Below, piece after piece: positions 59,636 to 64,000 of a stretch of DNA of 64,000 nucleotides. The DNA comes from Deinococcus sp. AJ005 (GTDB lineage: Bacteria > Deinococcota > Deinococci > Deinococcales > Deinococcaceae), in assembly GCF_009017495.1 (NCBI RefSeq), contig NZ_CP044990.1, positions 2,623,001 to 2,687,000 on the forward strand, given 5' to 3'. The translations under genes and the position numbers were made by a program. Position 1 is the stretch's first letter. The number at the start of each line of letters is the position of its first letter. Below the pieces are notes generated by a model. The model worked only from the letters and a program-made list of their open reading frames with translations, was not told the DNA's origin and made no database searches.

Positions 59636-60448
59636 TTATTTGAAAATAATGACCATCTCCATGTAACGTCCCCGAAAATCTGAACTAGCTGCCAGTGTAT
59701 CTCTTCTGCTAACGAGCTTTATATCGGCTATATCTTTGTATAAATATTCTATAGATTCTGTAACTGAGTGAGTCATAATAACATGAGCGCCTTTTAGTCT
59801 AGCTTCAATTAATTGACTCCGCAGTCTAAAATGTTCATCCCACCCAAATATAGTATCTTGGTACTTAACAAACTTAGTACTAAGAGAGGAGTTATGATAT
59901 GGGGGGTCAACAAAGATCAAATCACCATTGTCTGCTAAAGATAGACTGTGGCTAAAATCTTGTTTAACTATATCGACTGCTCCTAAAATTTCACTAACCG
60001 CCTTAAAATTGTCTTTCCTCATTATTACGGATGTTTTAGTACCTATAGGTACGTTAAATTCTCCCTTTAGATTGACTCTATACAAGCCGTTCCAGCAAGT
60101 TCTGTTTAGGTATATAAACCAAGCGGCTTTGGAATACTTTTCCGTAGGTTTAGTTGCTCTCATCATATAATAATAGTCTTTTGAATGCATATGATGGTGA
60201 TATTTTAAAATTTCTTCAACAGATTTATAATCTGATCTAATTGCAGTATATGAGTCAATTAGATCTCCATTTAAATCGGAGATTATTCCCGATTTAGGTT
60301 TAATATCAAAAAATACTGCTCCACTTCCTAAAAATGGTTCAATATATTTACCGAACTTTGTAGGAAATTGTACATTTATATTATTAACGAGCCAACTTTT
60401 CCCGCCAGCCCATTTCAAAAAAGGCGTCACCCTTTCTAGAGTAGTCAT
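59636..60448 (-). CDS. D12-class DNA adenine methyltransferase (Dam-like)
   Basis: The 270-residue enzyme has FLKWAGGKSWLVNNI at the start, the SAM-binding EPFLGSG at residues 37-43, and the catalytic DPPY at 181-184. Motif order is that of the alpha group, which includes Dam and DpnM. It should methylate adenine N6; GATC is the commonest target of close relatives but is not shown here. No restriction endonuclease lies next to it. The gene is strongly AT-rich and starts 40 bases after the carB stop on the same strand. Confidence 0.93.
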   Translation of the reverse strand: MTTLERVTPFLKWAGGKSWLVNNINVQFPTKFGKYIEPFLGSGAVFFDIKPKSGIISDLNGDLIDSYTAIRSDYKSVEEILKYHHHMHSKDYYYMMRATKPTEKYSKAAWFIYLNRTCWNGLYRVNLKGEFNVPIGTKTSVIMRKDNFKAVSEILGAVDIVKQDFSHSLSLADNGDLIFVDPPYHNSSLSTKFVKYQDTIFGWDEHFRLRSQLIEARLKGAHVIMTHSVTESIEYLYKDIADIKLVSRRDTLAASSDFRGRYMEMVIIFK

Positions 60449-60487
60449 CTAACGAATGACCCGTATGTCAAACTGATCATGCTCAAT

Positions 60488-63562
<3,075 letters not shown>

Positions 63563-63630
63563 TCCAGAGAAGGAGTATGTCACGCCTCCGGGTAAGGCGG
63601 GGAGGGCATGGGTAGGTCAGGGCAGACCTT

Positions 63631-63957
63631 CTAGTGAATGCCCCACATGATGCCCAGCCGCCGGGGCTGCGGATCGAGATCATCGGCGGCGTCGTGCCCG
63701 CCGAGAGTGTGCAGACGCTCGATGTGGTGGGCCTGCTGCCGCCAGAGACGGTGAGAATGTCCAGCCACTTCGCTCATGCGCTTGTGGATAGAACCATTGA
63801 TGGCTTTTCGGGTGGCCTGAATGACTTGTTGCCGTTGAATTTCCCTGCTGCCTGTGGGGGCATTCCACAAACCCATGACCCACCACCCGCCGATGCTGAC
63901 GCGCCGCCGCGCTTCCCGCCGATCCCAGCGGGCGCGCTCATAACTGTGTTTTGCCAT
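63631..63957 (-). CDS. Hypothetical basic protein
   Basis: The 108-residue frame begins MAKHSYERARWDRREARRRV, then a short hydrophobic stretch (SIGGWWVMGLWN), then a helical region rich in Gln, His and Arg. I do not recognise it. It lies upstream of carB on the same strand. The start at 63957 is the best ATG; the frame extends toward the window edge. It could be real or a chance frame. Confidence 0.45.
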   Translation of the reverse strand: MAKHSYERARWDRREARRRVSIGGWWVMGLWNAPTGSREIQRQQVIQATRKAINGSIHKRMSEVAGHSHRLWRQQAHHIERLHTLGGHDAADDLDPQPRRLGIMWGIH

Positions 63958-64000
63958 GTGTGGTGCGCTCCAGTCGCACTCACAACCCTGGTCCACCTGT

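Noticed and set aside
57856..60448. A known Dnd phosphorothioation or BREX system
   Set aside because: No DndA, DndC, DndD or DndE genes, no cysteine desulfurase, and no BREX-type ATPase or phosphatase are nearby. Only the DGQHR fold is shared.

Overview
This GC-rich window looks like a chromosomal segment of a Deinococcus species. The evidence is the gene content: a LysN-type alpha-aminoadipate aminotransferase, a phytoene synthase, RNase PH, two Nudix-fold proteins and many secreted proteases and lipoproteins. Start regions also fit, because many genes have a TANNNT -10 box only 5-7 bases before ATG or GTG (leaderless transcription), and dispersed small non-coding repeats of the kind described in Deinococcus are present. 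The genus is inferred from memory of families; no database was searched.

Layout. 0-4 kb: CBS protein, large secreted S8 protease, Nif3-like protein. 4-6.8 kb: an unstable patch with a broken IS3-type element, an IS982-like element with perfect 18-bp inverted repeats, a tRNA-Ala(TGC) gene with its promoter and terminator, and small repeats. 6.8-20.4 kb: class V aminotransferase; a T-box-controlled Nudix-valS operon; two MFS transporters; an amino-acid binding protein; a CoA-disulfide-reductase-like flavoprotein; a VWA protein with five Ig-like repeats; an AT-rich orphan; and a GlnQ-type ATPase. 20.6-29 kb: a TAXI-TRAP transporter, AI-2E family permease, C39 peptidase, VUT transporter, degenerate Nudix protein and class II aldolase. 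29-48 kb: a lysN-mazG-murI-rph run, DoxX, dusA, a Fur-type regulator, a membrane-protein pair, crtB, 5'-nucleotidase, a metzincin-like lipoprotein, and metY-metX behind a SAM-I riboswitch. 48-53 kb: a DtxR-type regulator divergent from an ECF sigma factor operon that runs through an RseB-like protein, DUF1800, DUF1501 and a CXXCH/EF-hand protein.

55.3-60.5 kb, between dinB and carB, is the most unusual region. Three toxin-antitoxin modules (HTH-PIN, VapB-VapC, AbrB-PIN) are separated by four copies of a structured repeat containing a GGC-GAAA-GCC hairpin. Next to them is a strikingly AT-rich, tightly coupled three-gene operon on the minus strand: D12-class DNA adenine methyltransferase, four-helix membrane protein, DGQHR-domain (DndB-like) protein. 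I read it as a candidate anti-phage or DNA-modification system acquired by transfer and placed directly behind carB. The function is inference; the domains, coupling and composition are visible.

How genes work together: metY/metX make homocysteine from homoserine via O-acetylhomoserine under SAM control. The T-box couples valyl-tRNA charging to valS expression. The ECF sigma factor probably controls its own envelope operon. The TA modules carry palindromes at their promoters that suit autoregulation and may stabilise the adjacent island.
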